Assembly (NCBI GenBank): GCA_014529385.2
Contig: CM043969.1
Coordinates: forward strand, 68,413,676-68,477,675
Direction: 5' to 3'
DNA: 64,000 nucleotides
From: Adiantum capillus-veneris
Lineage: Eukaryota; Streptophyta; Polypodiopsida; Polypodiales; Pteridaceae
Shown here: positions 24,960 to 36,900 of the stretch, piece by piece
Layout: each line of letters starts with the position of its first letter
How positions within the stretch are numbered: the stretch's first letter is position 1
The notes under the pieces: model-generated
Seen by the model: only the letters and a program-made list of their open reading frames with translations
The model's database searches: none
Told to the model about the DNA's origin: nothing
Position numbers and translations under genes: made by a program

Positions 24960-27900
24960 TTACTCTTGGGAAGCATTGTAAGCATTGACAAGGTTTAGGT
25001 TATCCTTTAATTGTATGCCTTGCATCCATCTAGCATCTTCAAAAGGATAATTCTTAAATTTAATAAGATATCGTCGGATGGTCTTACCGCCTCTTAATAC
25101 CTTGTCTTCATGTCGGAGAATGGACTCGGGCTGCAGCACCTCCTCGTGGTCCTCGATCTCCGGTGGATCTTCAATAGTTGGTTCTTGAGGTGGCTCTCCT
25201 TTGTAAGGCTTTAATAGGCTCACATGAAAAGCATTGTGTATGAGCCAATGATTGGGCAACTTAAGTTGATAGGCCATCTCATTGATTGGCCTAAGAATCT
25301 GGAAGGGACCATAATACCTTTTTGCTAGTTTAGCATAGTACTTTTGGTGGCCCGTAGGATTCTTGCCCGTCGTGTGCCTTAATCGAGCCTTGGGAAACTT
25401 TAACAAGACCCAATCGTTTTCTTTAAAGGCTTGGGCTCTTCTGTGCTTGTCAGCAGCAGCCTTTTGCCTTTGCTGTGAGATAGAGATAGCATCCTTAATC
25501 TTTTGGAAAGATTCTTGTAGGTCTCGGCTATACTCATCTGCAGCGAAGATCTTCCCATGTACCTTAAGTAGCAAGGGACTTTTTGATCTTCCCTCAATTA
25601 CCTCGAAAGGTGCTTTTCCTGTAGAAGTATGTACAGTGTTATTGTAAGCATACTCTACTAAAGGTAAGTACTTCTCCCATTGGGATCTTTGATCTACTTC
25701 CGTTACATAGGCTTTTAGTAGATCAAGAATGGTTAGGTTAGCTATTTCACTTTGGCCATCAGTTTGTGGATGATAGGCCGAAGAGAAGTTTAGCCTTGTT
25801 CCTAAATTCTCAAAGAGACCCTTCCAGAAATTACTGGTCATTCTAGGATCTCTATCCGACACTATGGACATTGGCAAGCCATGGTACTTGAAAATTTGTG
25901 AAATGAAGAGGGTTGCCATTTGATGGGCTTTGATAGTCTTTTTGACAGGTATAAAATGAGCTTGTTTACTGAACCTGTCTACTATCGTCCATATTCCCGT
26001 ATTCCCATGGATAGACTTAGGCAATCCAAAGATAAAATCCATGGATATGCTCTCCCACGGTGAATTAGGGATTGGCAAGGGTTGAAGCAATCCAAGTTGC
26101 TTCCCTCTATCAAATTTTGTCTTTTGACATACCACACATTTGGAAACATACTCGTGTATGTTCACTTTCATGGTAGGCCAATAGAAATATGTTTCAATTC
26201 CCTTTAGGGTAGACTGAATCCCTCTATGCCCCGCATATGGGGGAGCATGAGATTCATACATTACTTTCTCACGTAGTGAGTTAGTAACGCATAGTCTATT
26301 GCCATAGAGAAGATAACCATCTTGTAAAGTAAATGGTTCTTCTTTCTTCCCTAATGCAAGGGCTGCAATCACATCTCTAAAATCGGGATCAATAGCATAC
26401 TCATCTATCATTGAAGATAGATCGTTGTGAGTTGCTATGGAAACCGCATTCACTCTCGGTCGTCTTGAGAGTGCATCGGCTACTTGATTATGCTTGCCAG
26501 CAATGTGAGCAATATGAAAATGAAATTGCGAAAGGAAATTTGCCCACCTCATTTGTTTGTCGGAAAGCTTGGTCTGCGTCATGAAGTACTTAAGACTTTG
26601 GTGATCCGTTCGCAGAATGAAAGGAGTCCCCAATAAATAGTGCTTCCATGAGTCTAAGGCATGTAGAACTGCAAGGAGTTCTTTTTCGTATATGCCTAGA
26701 GCTTGCTCAACAGGGTCGAGCCTTCGACTCTCATAGCCTATGGCGTGCCCTTCTTGGAGCAGAACAGCCCCAAGGCAATCACCACAAGCATCACATTGGA
26801 CCTCAAATGGTTTTGAGAGATCCGGTAGTGTAAGCACAGGTTGAGAGATAAGCTTTTCTTTAAGCTTTTCGAAAGCATTGTTCTCCTTAGCAGACCACGT
26901 ATACCTAACATTTTTCTTTGTTAGGTCATGTAATGGTCCCGCAATTTGTGAGAACTTTTCTATGAAGCGTCTATAGTATGCACACATACCTATAAAGCTT
27001 CTTAGTTCATGAAGATTCCTTGGTTTAGGCCATCCTTTTATTACCTCTAACTTGGATGGATCCATTTGGATTCCATCTTGAGAGATAATGTGACCTAAAT
27101 ATTGAATCTCTTGCAAGAAAAATTCACTTTTCTTTCGATTAACATAAAGTTTACTCTCTCTTAAAACTTGAAATATTACCTGGAGGTGTTGCTTGTGTTC
27201 CTCCAATGAATTAGAGTAGATGATAATATCATCAAAGAACACTCCAGTGAAGGTTCGATGAGGCCTGAACAGCTTCTCCATCAAGCGGTTGAATGTGGCT
27301 GGTGCATTAGTCAAGCCAAAAGGCATGACAATGTATTCGTAAAGACCAAATGTAGTACGAAATGCGGTCTTTACAATGTCTTGATCAACTATCCTTATTT
27401 GATGATAGCCACTTTTTAGGTCAATCCTACTGAAGTAGGTCGATCCTTGTAGCTTATCAAATAGGTCTTCTACCCGTGGAACGGGAAACCTATTCTTGAT
27501 AGTGATCCTATTTAGTGCTCTATAGTCGACACACATACGATATGTGCCGTCTTTCTTTTGCACTAATAGCACAGGTGAGCAAAATGGAGATGAGCTAGGC
27601 CTAACCATGCCCTTCTCAATTAACTCATGCACTTGCCGCATAATCTCCTCTTGTTGAGCTTGAGAAACTCTATAAGGAGGTTTGTTAGGCGGTGAACTTC
27701 CTAGAAGAAGTTCAATTGCATGGTCGTCATTACCTCGTTTAGGAGGTAGCTCACAAGGGATGTCATCAATAAAGACATCTTGAAACCCCTTGAGAAAATT
27801 GGATAACTCTAATTCCTTTTGGTTGCTTTTATTTTCTTTTGCTAAAGCATTAGGTTCATTTTGAGAATCTTTAACAAAAATCATGTACACGGAAATAGAG

Positions 27901-29909
27901 CTCTTTATTGACTTGTTGAAAGCTGGTGTATGTACAATGGGGATGGTGTTACCCATCTCCTTAGCATCTATATACATGTCCTTTTCCCTGAACTTAAAGG
28001 AGATTCTCCTTTCAGTAAATTTAACATGGGCAGCCAGGCGGTCAAACCATGGTGCCCCTAGGATTACATCCTCATGCTTGAGAGGAGAGATAAAGAAGTC
28101 CTCTTTGTCCACATAGCCTTGGACATGAAGCCTCAATTTCCCGATTAAGGGAGTGACTGAAGCTTCTTGCCCCTTGAAGGCACTGTCTGCGGGTAGGATA
28201 TCTCCCATCTCGTAGGATTGTATGCCTAGCTTGGTGGCTAACTCCATAGATATGAAATTGTGAGTAGAACCAGGGTCAAAGAGAATAAAAGCATCATGTT
28301 CTCTTACCTTTCCCCAAGCATGGCATAGAGGAGATCCTTTGTGGTGAGTTTGGTGAATCTCCTCCTCTTGGATTTCAACCAAAGAAGCTCTAGGAGGATC
28401 TTGGCGGTTGTTCTTTTGGGGACAAGCGCGGTACGCATGCCCTTGTTCGCCGCACTTGAAACACCGGTTATCTTTACGATAACGCTCAAGCTCTTCAGGA
28501 GAGAGTTTATTGTTTCCTTTGTAAACTCCCTTCTCTTTAGCTTTGTTGGAATTGCCCTTAGGAGACTTTTGGACATTGTCCTTCCCCTTAGGCTCATTGG
28601 AACCCTTGTTTTCCGGGGGCTTATTATTTCTTTTACCCCCCGTTTGGAAATTGATTCGCGAGGCCACCATAGTATGGTGTATTACCGCCGATATGGTACG
28701 TGGCCTTTGGGAGTTGACATACTCCGCCATTTCTTCGGTTAAGCCCGCACAAAATTGTTGCTTTTGCTCTCCAAAATCCAACTTTTTGAAGACAGTGGCC
28801 TTGAGTTGTAGGTCCCAAAACTTGTCTACATATTTGTGGATGGATTCATTGGGAGAGAGCTTTAAGCTTCGCCATTCGGTGAGTACTTTGTCTTTGGCAT
28901 CGGTGGCCAAAAACTGCTTCATAATGGAAGCTCTTAAAGCCTTCCATGTTCGTGGAGCTTCACCGTTGGCTCGTAGGCTAGACCACCATTGTCTGGCAGA
29001 CTTTTGAAAGTGCATAGCTACATGGCGTAGCTTAGAGGACTCCGTGAAGCCCTCATCTCCAAACGCCACATCGAATTGCTCGATAAAGGCCAAAACTTTG
29101 TCTGTAGCACCGAAGGTGCCATCATAGGTAAGGAAAGAGATGCTCTTCCCTCCCTCTTTGAATTTCTTCAGCTTGGACGACCTCTTCCATGCGGCATAGG
29201 ATTTCCTATGGCCTCTTCTTTTTGATGGTTCAAAAGTTGCACCATCACTTTCTTCAGAAGATGAAGAATTTGAAGAAGGTGGAGAAGAGGGTGACCTCTT
29301 TCTCGCCTTTTTCTTGTCTTGATCTTTGTCGTCTTCACGATAGCTTTCATAAGAGGAAGAGGATGAAGAAGATGGAGAAGAGGGTGTCCTCTTTCTCGCC
29401 TTTTTCTTCTCTTGCTTTTTATCATCCCTCTTTGAATTATGGCGTGGAGAAGAGTGTGATGGTCTTCTCCGCTTTGGTGGTAATGGAGAGCGTTTAGCCC
29501 GCCGTCTTCGTGGAGCCATCTCCGCCGAGGTGGCGGGAGACTCGCTTCTTTCTCGTTCCTTCGGTGGAGGCTCTTGGATTCTCCTTTGGGAAGGAGATGC
29601 ATCATCCAGAAGTAAGTTCTTGAGCCCTTCATATGGATTCTCTTCTTCTTCCCGAATCGGAGAGAGACCTCTTTTGGTAGTCTCACAAGGAGGCTTCCTA
29701 GGTGTTCTCTCGTCATGGTGATGAGCTTGGAGAATCCCGTGAGCACGGAGCTGCCGTTGCACTTCACTTTGGAGAGATGGATTGCCCATGGCTTGTTGAA
29801 GCCTAGAAACAAGATAGTTAACAAGCATTGAAGCATCATTAGTAGCTTGCTCATGAGCAAAATCAAAGTTATCAACATTAATTTCACTCTCTTTACTATT
29901 GTCAGCCAT
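24960..29909 (-). CDS. chromovirus Gag-Pol polyprotein, copy 1
   Basis: An uninterrupted 1649-residue frame starting MADNSKESE. In order: SR/RK-rich region (about 110-250); retrotransposon Gag (about 265-420); CCHC knuckle C483-C486-H491-C496; retropepsin with FDPGSTHNF (D545); reverse transcriptase (about 760-940, VDYRALNR, LKSGYHQIR, FFDD at 891-894 in place of YVDD); RNase H (D1040, TDHQSLK near 1101); integrase HHCC (H1221, H1228, C1258, C1261) and D1291, D1352, E1388 with 35 residues between the last two; GPF motif near 1534; chromodomain at about 1594-1649 (PESILRHED...YLIKFKNYP). It makes the particle, copies RNA to DNA and integrates it; chromodomains guide chromatin targeting. It appears intact. 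Confidence 0.95.
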   Translation of the reverse strand: MADNSKESEINVDNFDFAHEQATNDASMLVNYLVSRLQQAMGNPSLQSEVQRQLRAHGILQAHHHDERTPRKPPCETTKRGLSPIREEEENPYEGLKNLLLDDASPSQRRIQEPPPKERERSESPATSAEMAPRRRRAKRSPLPPKRRRPSHSSPRHNSKRDDKKQEKKKARKRTPSSPSSSSSSSYESYREDDKDQDKKKARKRSPSSPPSSNSSSSEESDGATFEPSKRRGHRKSYAAWKRSSKLKKFKEGGKSISFLTYDGTFGATDKVLAFIEQFDVAFGDEGFTESSKLRHVAMHFQKSARQWWSSLRANGEAPRTWKALRASIMKQFLATDAKDKVLTEWRSLKLSPNESIHKYVDKFWDLQLKATVFKKLDFGEQKQQFCAGLTEEMAEYVNSQRPRTISAVIHHTMVASRINFQTGGKRNNKPPENKGSNEPKGKDNVQKSPKGNSNKAKEKGVYKGNNKLSPEELERYRKDNRCFKCGEQGHAYRACPQKNNRQDPPRASLVEIQEEEIHQTHHKGSPLCHAWGKVREHDAFILFDPGSTHNFISMELATKLGIQSYEMGDILPADSAFKGQEASVTPLIGKLRLHVQGYVDKEDFFISPLKHEDVILGAPWFDRLAAHVKFTERRISFKFREKDMYIDAKEMGNTIPIVHTPAFNKSIKSSISVYMIFVKDSQNEPNALAKENKSNQKELELSNFLKGFQDVFIDDIPCELPPKRGNDDHAIELLLGSSPPNKPPYRVSQAQQEEIMRQVHELIEKGMVRPSSSPFCSPVLLVQKKDGTYRMCVDYRALNRITIKNRFPVPRVEDLFDKLQGSTYFSRIDLKSGYHQIRIVDQDIVKTAFRTTFGLYEYIVMPFGLTNAPATFNRLMEKLFRPHRTFTGVFFDDIIIYSNSLEEHKQHLQVIFQVLRESKLYVNRKKSEFFLQEIQYLGHIISQDGIQMDPSKLEVIKGWPKPRNLHELRSFIGMCAYYRRFIEKFSQIAGPLHDLTKKNVRYTWSAKENNAFEKLKEKLISQPVLTLPDLSKPFEVQCDACGDCLGAVLLQEGHAIGYESRRLDPVEQALGIYEKELLAVLHALDSWKHYLLGTPFILRTDHQSLKYFMTQTKLSDKQMRWANFLSQFHFHIAHIAGKHNQVADALSRRPRVNAVSIATHNDLSSMIDEYAIDPDFRDVIAALALGKKEEPFTLQDGYLLYGNRLCVTNSLREKVMYESHAPPYAGHRGIQSTLKGIETYFYWPTMKVNIHEYVSKCVVCQKTKFDRGKQLGLLQPLPIPNSPWESISMDFIFGLPKSIHGNTGIWTIVDRFSKQAHFIPVKKTIKAHQMATLFISQIFKYHGLPMSIVSDRDPRMTSNFWKGLFENLGTRLNFSSAYHPQTDGQSEIANLTILDLLKAYVTEVDQRSQWEKYLPLVEYAYNNTVHTSTGKAPFEVIEGRSKSPLLLKVHGKIFAADEYSRDLQESFQKIKDAISISQQRQKAAADKHRRAQAFKENDWVLLKFPKARLRHTTGKNPTGHQKYYAKLAKRYYGPFQILRPINEMAYQLKLPNHWLIHNAFHVSLLKPYKGEPPQEPTIEDPPEIEDHEEVLQPESILRHEDKVLRGGKTIRRYLIKFKNYPFEDARWMQGIQLKDNLNLVNAYNASQE

Positions 29910-30326
29910 TCTAACAACTTTTAGGTGTAAACTTTTTAGGTGTACTTTGGCACTTCAAGCCCTAGTTGCTACTCCTCTTTACCCCTTTAGAAAAAGCACT
30001 CAAGCTACTGTACCCGCGGCTCGAATACCATTAATTGCAAGGAATAGAAGAGAGGGTCTTTCGACACCAAAACAGCACCGGCTCCTGTCAAGCTTCTAAT
30101 AGCTCAATAGTGGTTAAGCCGTAGGCAAGCCCCGTAGGACTCCACTATTAAGACCATAGCTCTCGACGGTGATGCCCCGTTAACTGCACAAAGGCAGGCG
30201 CACTGCAAGGCTGAAAAATCCCTATTCTACTTACTCACAGGCAATTAATAATACCAACCATTTGTAGCTAGCTTGAGGACCTCCCTTCTTGAGCAAGAAA
30301 AGAGAAACCTTGAGCTCTGATACCAA
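29910..30326 (-). other. 5' leader and Met-tRNA primer site of chromovirus copy 1
   Basis: 417 bp between the 5' LTR and the gag start on the minus strand. The primer site TGGTATCAGAGC (30325-30314) lies one base from the LTR. No other gene. Confidence 0.85.
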
Positions 30327-31916
30327 TGTAACATTTAATGGCCTAAAATCTTATGTGTAGCGGAAATTAGCATGAATATAGTGGGCATTTCATTAGAATA
30401 GATTCCTAATGAGAATTACAAGAGTGCTTGGGTGGAGAGTGCAACAAAAAGCATAACACCTAGTTAGATAGCATCGACAATACTTTCAAAAGAGAGAGCA
30501 ATTAAGCTATTGACAACAGTTGAGGACCGGATTTGCATGGAGCCGGTCCCCCCTCCAAAAGGCTTTGTATTATGGTTTCTCCCATCAAGAGAGACATTGT
30601 ACAATACAATTCTTTGTGTTCCTTCAAGACTAGCTAGTGCAATGAAGATGGAAGCTTCATACACCAAGCAAAACACTTAATCAAACACAACTTGAATTAT
30701 CCCCGTTCTCAGACCCAAGACCTCACACACCTTCGAAGATGGTGAGAGCTAGCAGGGTATGAGAGTAGATTGAGAGGAAAAAGAAGTATCTTACGAGAAA
30801 GAAGTACATCTCCTCACATAATCACTCATATTAGCATAGCTTAGCTTAGTAATTAGCTTGGTAGAGAAGATGAGCATGCATTGAAGCTTAGCTCTTGGTT
30901 GGATTTGCATCCACATGCCAAGAGAGTGTTGATGTAGGCTTCTATCTCACAAGCTTGGAGTAGGTGATGAGCTCTCCATTAAAGCTTGGGAGGAGATAGA
31001 GTATTTTCCCTTCACACATGGTCAAGTGTGAGAGTGTGTGTGTCAATGCCAAGCAAAAATCAGCCCCCCCTCTCTCTTGGGCGAGCCCTAGCTGCTAAAT
31101 AAGTCTGGCCTTTGCCTCATTGGACCTCCCCAGGTCAAGCCAATAGGAATTAAGCAGCATAAGTGATAGCCTTTAGACATGTGTCCCCCTTTCCCCTTTT
31201 GTGAGAGCTTTAGGTAATTAAATAATTAAACTAAACTCTCATTGGACCCCTTTGCCTCCTGGCCAATAGGAATCAGGCAAGCCATGGGGCTCCTGAATGC
31301 TCATTGGACCCCTTGGGAGACTGCCCAATAGTCTTCTAGGAGACTTAATTCTCATTGGTTTCTTTTATTAAATGTTTTTAAATTAATTAAACTAGATTTA
31401 CTCTAGCTTAATTCTCATTGGTCCACTTCAAGGGTCTTCCAATAGGAATTGGGCACACCTTGTGGGCATCTGGCCTAGGGAGCTGACATGTGTCCCTCAT
31501 TCCCTTTGTGTAAAGGGAGCCTGTGTGTGTGTGTGTGGCTTTCTCTCTCATCCCCTAGCTTTGGGGCTCGCCCCCTCCCATGTAGGGATGTAGAAAGACT
31601 TTTTGGGCACACACTAAGCATCCAATTTTCCCTAGGGTTGACCTTTGGACACAACCTTTGAATTTTGGAACCTTAGCATTTTGGAAGTCTTAATGGGCTG
31701 AACCTTAGGGTCTTTTTGGCCCATTGTTTCACATGGTTCTTTTGCAGATGGCCCCCCCTTTGGATCCCTATTTTCCCTCCTTTGGATCCCTACTGTGGCC
31801 GGTCTGCTAACTTAACCAATATTCTAGCTTTTTCTCCCTTGGCACTTCCCCACATTAAATGATCAGTTTAATATGAGAAAATCATTTAGGAGAATTAGAT
31901 ATTGATTATTATGACA
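30327..31916 (-). repeat. 5' LTR of chromovirus copy 1
   Basis: 1590 bp, almost identical to 23009-24598. Differences seen by eye include ATCTCC versus ATATCC, CTTAGC versus CTTGGC, CTGCT versus CTACT and CTGAC versus CTAAC. Confidence 0.95.
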
Positions 31917-33033
31917 TTTCTTGCTGCATGACAAGTGGCTGAAAGAACGAGGACATTCTCTGCAACAACATTGGGTTTGGTCAGATGGTGCTGCTTCACA
32001 ATTCAAGGCCCGTAGACCTTACTATTTTGTGGCCAAGTACTATCAAATGACAGGCTTGCACATGATGCATAACTTCTCTGCATCCGGCCATGGAAAAGGT
32101 GAACATGATGGGGCAGGGGCAGTCATCAAGAGAACTTTGACGCATGAGGAATTGAAACCAGATGGCTGGCGTATGAAGTGTGCAGCCGATGTTGTCAACT
32201 TTTTGAAAGCAACTTTTCAGCCAAGAGAATAGTCTCAGAGGTGTAATACGCAAAGAGTATTTTGGCTTATTGGCGCGAATGAAGTGCAGCGCAATCTGCA
32301 ATGGGACTGTGAGTGCATCGTTGGCTCCCGCTCATTTCATTGTGCTGATGGCTATTCATAGGACAACCGCACCGCCATACGCTTTCGATCACTTTCATGC
32401 TTTTGTGATCCGTGTATGCGTGGGTTGTGGAGAAGATGCAGGAACAGAATGCACATTGAAGAATGGAAATATGTTTGCATCAAACCCTTGCCAGAGTCCG
32501 GGGATACAATTATGGATGACGAATCAGATGACGAGGAGGAGGGTGGAGATTCAACATCGATTCCGATGAGCCAAGTGTCCAACCTGCCACTATATGAAGG
32601 ATGCCCTGAAATGTTAAGTGGCATGCTGTCCATAGGGGATAATTTTGCAGTAAAAGCAGCTGAGGCAAACGAAGACTTCTACATTATCAAATGCACAGAA
32701 GTGTTGTACCAAACGGTGAAAGCACAAAAGGATAAGTGGCATAACAAAATTGTTAGAGGAGGGAAGGTTGTTGAAGGCTTTTTTTATGGCCAAGTTGAAG
32801 GAAAAGCTGATACATACCGGCTATTGGATCACACATCTCCGGTAATGATCTACTCACATCTTGTTAGGGCCATACGTTTCCCGATGGAGCCTATTGTAGG
32901 ATCCCTAGGTCAAATTTTACAATACAAGTTGTCTACTGAAGTATATGAGAGGATATACAATAGCATGCCATATCATGATGATGAGAGTGACGAAGGTGCG
33001 TCCATGTTACTTGAGGGCAATGAGAAGCCCTGA

Positions 33034-33921
33034 TTGAACAACTGAATCCGGTAGTCAATAGTACCAAATCTGGTAGTCAACAGTACCAAGTGTATTCCGC
33101 ACTATGTGCTTTTTAGTGACTGAGTCAACTTGATTTTTTGGCCCTGAGCTTTATCTGTTCTCTCTATCTAGTTCTGTGTTGGTATGTTACCTTTCATTAC
33201 ATTACTGTTTCAGTTGTCCTCACTATATGTGCATTTGGTACATTTTGGTACTGTTGAACTTGGGTGCTTCTCTGTCCACTATTACAGTACCAAATTTGGT
33301 ACTGTTGAACTTGGGTGCACGTCTGTCCACTATTACAGTACCAAATTGGAACTGCTTGAGCTTGCTATATCACTTATGGTTTACTTTATTGCTCTATCTG
33401 GTTCTGTGTTGGTATGTTACCTTTCATTACATTACTGTTTCAGTTGTCCTCACTATATCTCTACTTTTTGGTACTGTTGAACTTGGGTGCACGTCAGTCC
33501 ACTATTACAATACCAAATTTGGTACTTTTTGGTATTGTGTTGAGCTTGGGTGCACTCCTGTCCACTATTACAGTACCAAATTTGGTACAATTTGGTACTC
33601 CTTGAACTTGTTGTATCACTTATGGTTTACTTTATTTCTTGGTATTTTTCAGTTTGTCTATTCGTATTTGATACGACCACCTTGAGCAATGTCTAGAACT
33701 ACGTTGATAACATGAAAGGTATGCCAAACATAGATGCTATCTGCCTCAAAAATTAAAATGTTGGTCAACCTGGTTAGCTCTAAGAGGTTTCAACAGAATT
33801 AGTCAGGGGTTTCAACAGTAGAGATCAAGATACCAAGACAGTCTGAACAAGAGAAGCGGTTTTCCATTATGTATAGTATCGGGTTACAAAATTCCACTAT
33901 TTACATGATTATGGAAATCTG
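33034..33921. repeat. intergenic TTTGGTAC repeat region between convergent genes
   Basis: Units of GGTACTGTTGAACTTGGGTG plus CACGTCTGTCCACTATTACA recur at about 33250, 33300, 33475 and 33540, joined by GTACCAAATTTGGTAC palindromes. The same unit occurs in the transposase intron (21940-22070). An about 230-bp block (GTTGGTATGTTACCTTTCAT...) at 33177 is repeated at 33407. The translated open frames here are repeat artefacts. Confidence 0.8.
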
Positions 33922-36900
33922 CTACCTCGGGGGATCAAATTTATAGGAGTACCCCTCCATCTGTATGAAGTAATCAATAATGTATCGAGAAATATCGTCT
34001 TCAGTGTCAAAGACTGGGTTTTTGCGAGTGTACGCTGTTGGGTACCGATCCCTTATCCACCAGAGCAACCAAGGCAAAACAAAATCCAGCAAGTAGAACG
34101 GGTAATAGGTTCCTACTACCATGGGATCGTATGATCAGATTGCCATACAGTTTTCATAGTCATTTTTAAGAGACTTGTATCTACAATCATCTACAAGAAT
34201 AGTGTTGCTGGCATCGTACTTCGGGTGCCTTGCCCACAGCGTCCGTAGCTTCTTCAGGAAAATGGGCTTATCGCCCATGTGTTTGGTCACAACCGGCACC
34301 TCCGACATACGGGCCCGCCATATTTCACAGTCCTCTTGGGAGAGAATATCTGCTAATGCCAAAAAACGAGGTTAAGAGGTATGTGTAACTTATGTCCTGC
34401 AACATTCAAAGCGGGCATGCTTTACCTGCAAAATATTTTTGCCTTCTATGGTTTGGGAAGCACGCGTTCACCATGTGTAACAGTTTTTCCCTTCTACAGC
34501 AAGACCACAACACTAGGCTGGCTTTTTGTTTAAGCCGTAGGATGAACTGCTCCGCATCCGGCCTTACAAGACAAATTACATTCCCTCTGAGATGGACTAC
34601 CCGTGGCGTGTGCTCCTTTGGCAGGCACTCAAGTTCCTCAGGGATTTCGCTGCAGCTGGTTAGTAGCACGCCATTAAGATCAAGCACAATCATCCGCCCG
34701 CGTCTAGCAGCCACATCAGGCTGCAACAATGTGCTTGCCGGTGTCTCGTCTAGCCACCAACTTACTACATCACCATCCACGTCCCATATTCGACTTGTAG
34801 CCGACTTTGTGGCGTGCTGGTCAGCAACTGCAGCATCTTGCTCCTCTGCAAACACAAAGAAAGACAGCACATACTAACTTGTATGAAAACCTCACTGAGT
34901 TGCAAGTGCGCATATGTATTCAAAAATGCACACATACTTACTCTTGACAACTTGAAGCCCACTGGCCCAGGACTTTGCCAAATCAGAGATTACCATATTA
35001 CAACCCGGCTTGACACACTGATCCCTGCTTTGTAACAGAGCACTGAAGCACAAGGGATGATACTGGTGTCGGCACTCTAGCATGAAGGTTCCGACTACAT
35101 GTGCGCACCCCAAGGGCTCACCGCATGCAACAAACATACCAAACACCGGGATCACATTTACCGAATCATTAACCTGGGGCCTAGGATATAGTAGGAACCT
35201 CTTCCCAAGCCTGATATCAAACAATATCTCCTTCACAAATAGGGTATGCTCTTGACCTTCCTTCCATTTTTTCTCCAGAGTGTCATACTCAGCCTGTTGA
35301 CAACCAGCGGTCCCAATTAGTTTCAAAAACTACCAAGAAGTCATACCGAGACTGGTACTTCTAAGTACTGTACTACGAAACAGAACCCAAACTACCAAAA
35401 CCACCAAAACTACCAAAAACTACCAAACTCGGGAATCATATAGTACCAAAAACATATAAATACCCTCAATGCAGAACTAAACTACCCAAACCTTATCAAA
35501 ACTACCAAAAGCCACTTTTTGCAGCACTTTCAAATAGTACCTAAAAGTACCAAAACTACCAAAATCAAACTACCAAAAGCCACTTTTTGAAGCACTTTCA
35601 AATAGTACCTAAAAGTACCAAAACTACCAAAATCAAACTACCAAACAAGCTTTTTGCATCACTCTCAAATAGTACCTAAAAGTACCCGAAACTACCAAAA
35701 TCAAACTACCAAACAAGCTTTTTGCAGCACTTTCAAATGGTACTTAAAAGTACCCAAAACTATCAAAATCAAACTACCAAACAAGCTTTTTGCAGCACTT
35801 TCAAATAGTACCTAAAAGTACCAAAACTACCAAATCAAACTACAGAAGCCACTTTTTGCAGCACTTTCAAATAGTACCTAAAAGTACCAAAAGTACCAAA
35901 ACTCCCAAAATCAAACTTTCAAATAGTACCAAAACAACCAAAACTACCAAGACTACCAAAGAAAAACTTTTTGCAACACTTTCAAAAACTACCAAAACTA
36001 CCAAAATTACCAAAATCAAACTACCAATTACACTTTTACAGCACTTTCAAATAGTACCTAAAAGTACCAAAACTAGCAAAACTACCAAAGCTATTAGAAT
36101 AAAACTACCATAACACCTTTTGCAGCACTTTCAAAAAGTACCTTAAAGTACCAAAACTTCTTCATAGTAACAGAAATACCAAACCATAAGGCAGAAGGAA
36201 ACCATAAACTACCTAGAATAAAAACAGTTCTACCATGAGTACCTAATACTACCAATCCCACCAAACCAAGCATAAACAGTTCTATCAAAGGTACCTAACA
36301 CTACCAATCCCACCAAACCAAGCATTAACAGTTCTACCAAAGGTACCTAACACTACCAATCCAACCAAACCAAGCATAAACAGTTCTACCAAAAACTCCC
36401 AAAACTACCAGCACCTGTTGCTCTAGAATCTCCGTGTCGAGCAATGACGTATCTTCACTGATTCCGTATCGACGTAGCATCCTTCGACTGGCAGCCAAAT
36501 CAGCTTCTATCACATTGATTTCTGCGTCATCGCCAGTGTTGGCCTCTCTCAGTGTTTCCAGTTGGGTCTCATATTCCTTGATGTCGTCCATAATCTGCTT
36601 GACAAGTTTATTGGAACCCTCTGCCCTCAAGAGTGTTTCCTTCTTCTACTTCAGAGACATTGTCAGCTCTTTCAGCCTATCGGCTACCCCGACACATGTC
36701 CGAGGGACTCTCCCAACCATAGCTTCAAGGTCTGCAATATAATCAGGTGTCTTCTCCTCATGATGCTGTGGGGGGACTTTCTGTGTAGGGGGCATACTAC
36801 TGACTGGCGTAAGTCGGGGCTTCTTGGTATTTGACAGGTGGCCTCCTTGGGACGCACCGTTTGCCTTTCGCCAATTCTCAACCTTCTTTTCCAAGCCTCC

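Larger units (their letters stand above)
23009..31916 (-). mobile_element. Ty3/gypsy chromovirus, copy 1
   Basis: Full-length LTR retrotransposon (8,908 bp) on the minus strand. LTRs are 1590 bp each (23009-24598, 30327-31916), with plus-strand edges TGTAACATTT and ATTATGACA. They are flanked by the exact 5-bp duplication TTTCT (23004-23008, 31917-31921). The initiator Met-tRNA primer site TGGTATCAGAGC is on minus at 30325-30314. The polypurine tract AAGAGAGAGG is on minus just outside the left LTR at about 24600-24612. Only about four substitutions were found by eye between the LTRs, so the insertion is recent. Confidence 0.95.
19685..33033 (+). pseudogene. DDE-type transposase-like gene, interrupted by a chromovirus
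   Basis: Exon 1 (ATG 19685 to 20581) holds four 12-residue repeats and then VYAFWTSESRVSPNKKD and IGMKSVVKHPIHLLDESQ. A 1580-bp GT-AG intron (20582-22161) follows. Exon 2 (22162 onward) has a Cys-rich block (CTCSVC...CLMGDCSQCG), then VIDFVENYSF (Asp at 22819), YISDDKQHDTLFVQ, and, after the retrotransposon, WSDGAASQFKARRP (Asp at 31984), GHGKGEHDGAGAVIKR (about 32086-32130) and SLSCFCDPC, ending with an acidic segment at TGA 33031. Frames match on both sides of the insertion once one TTTCT copy is removed. The DFxENYS, SDGAASQ(F/Y)K and HGK...DGxG motifs belong to an RNase-H-fold transposase-like family I know from many animal and plant genomes as uncharacterised proteins. In-frame TAGs at 19967, 22573, 32230 and 32359 break it. 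Confidence 0.75.

Noticed and set aside
28341-29497. Plus-strand frames of 100-154 residues opposite gag
   Set aside because: Shadows of the 1649-residue Gag-Pol frame; the same set recurs opposite copy 2.
30000-30110. Possible tRNA-like B-box in the chromovirus leader
   Set aside because: No cloverleaf could be formed; it is ordinary leader between the primer site and gag.
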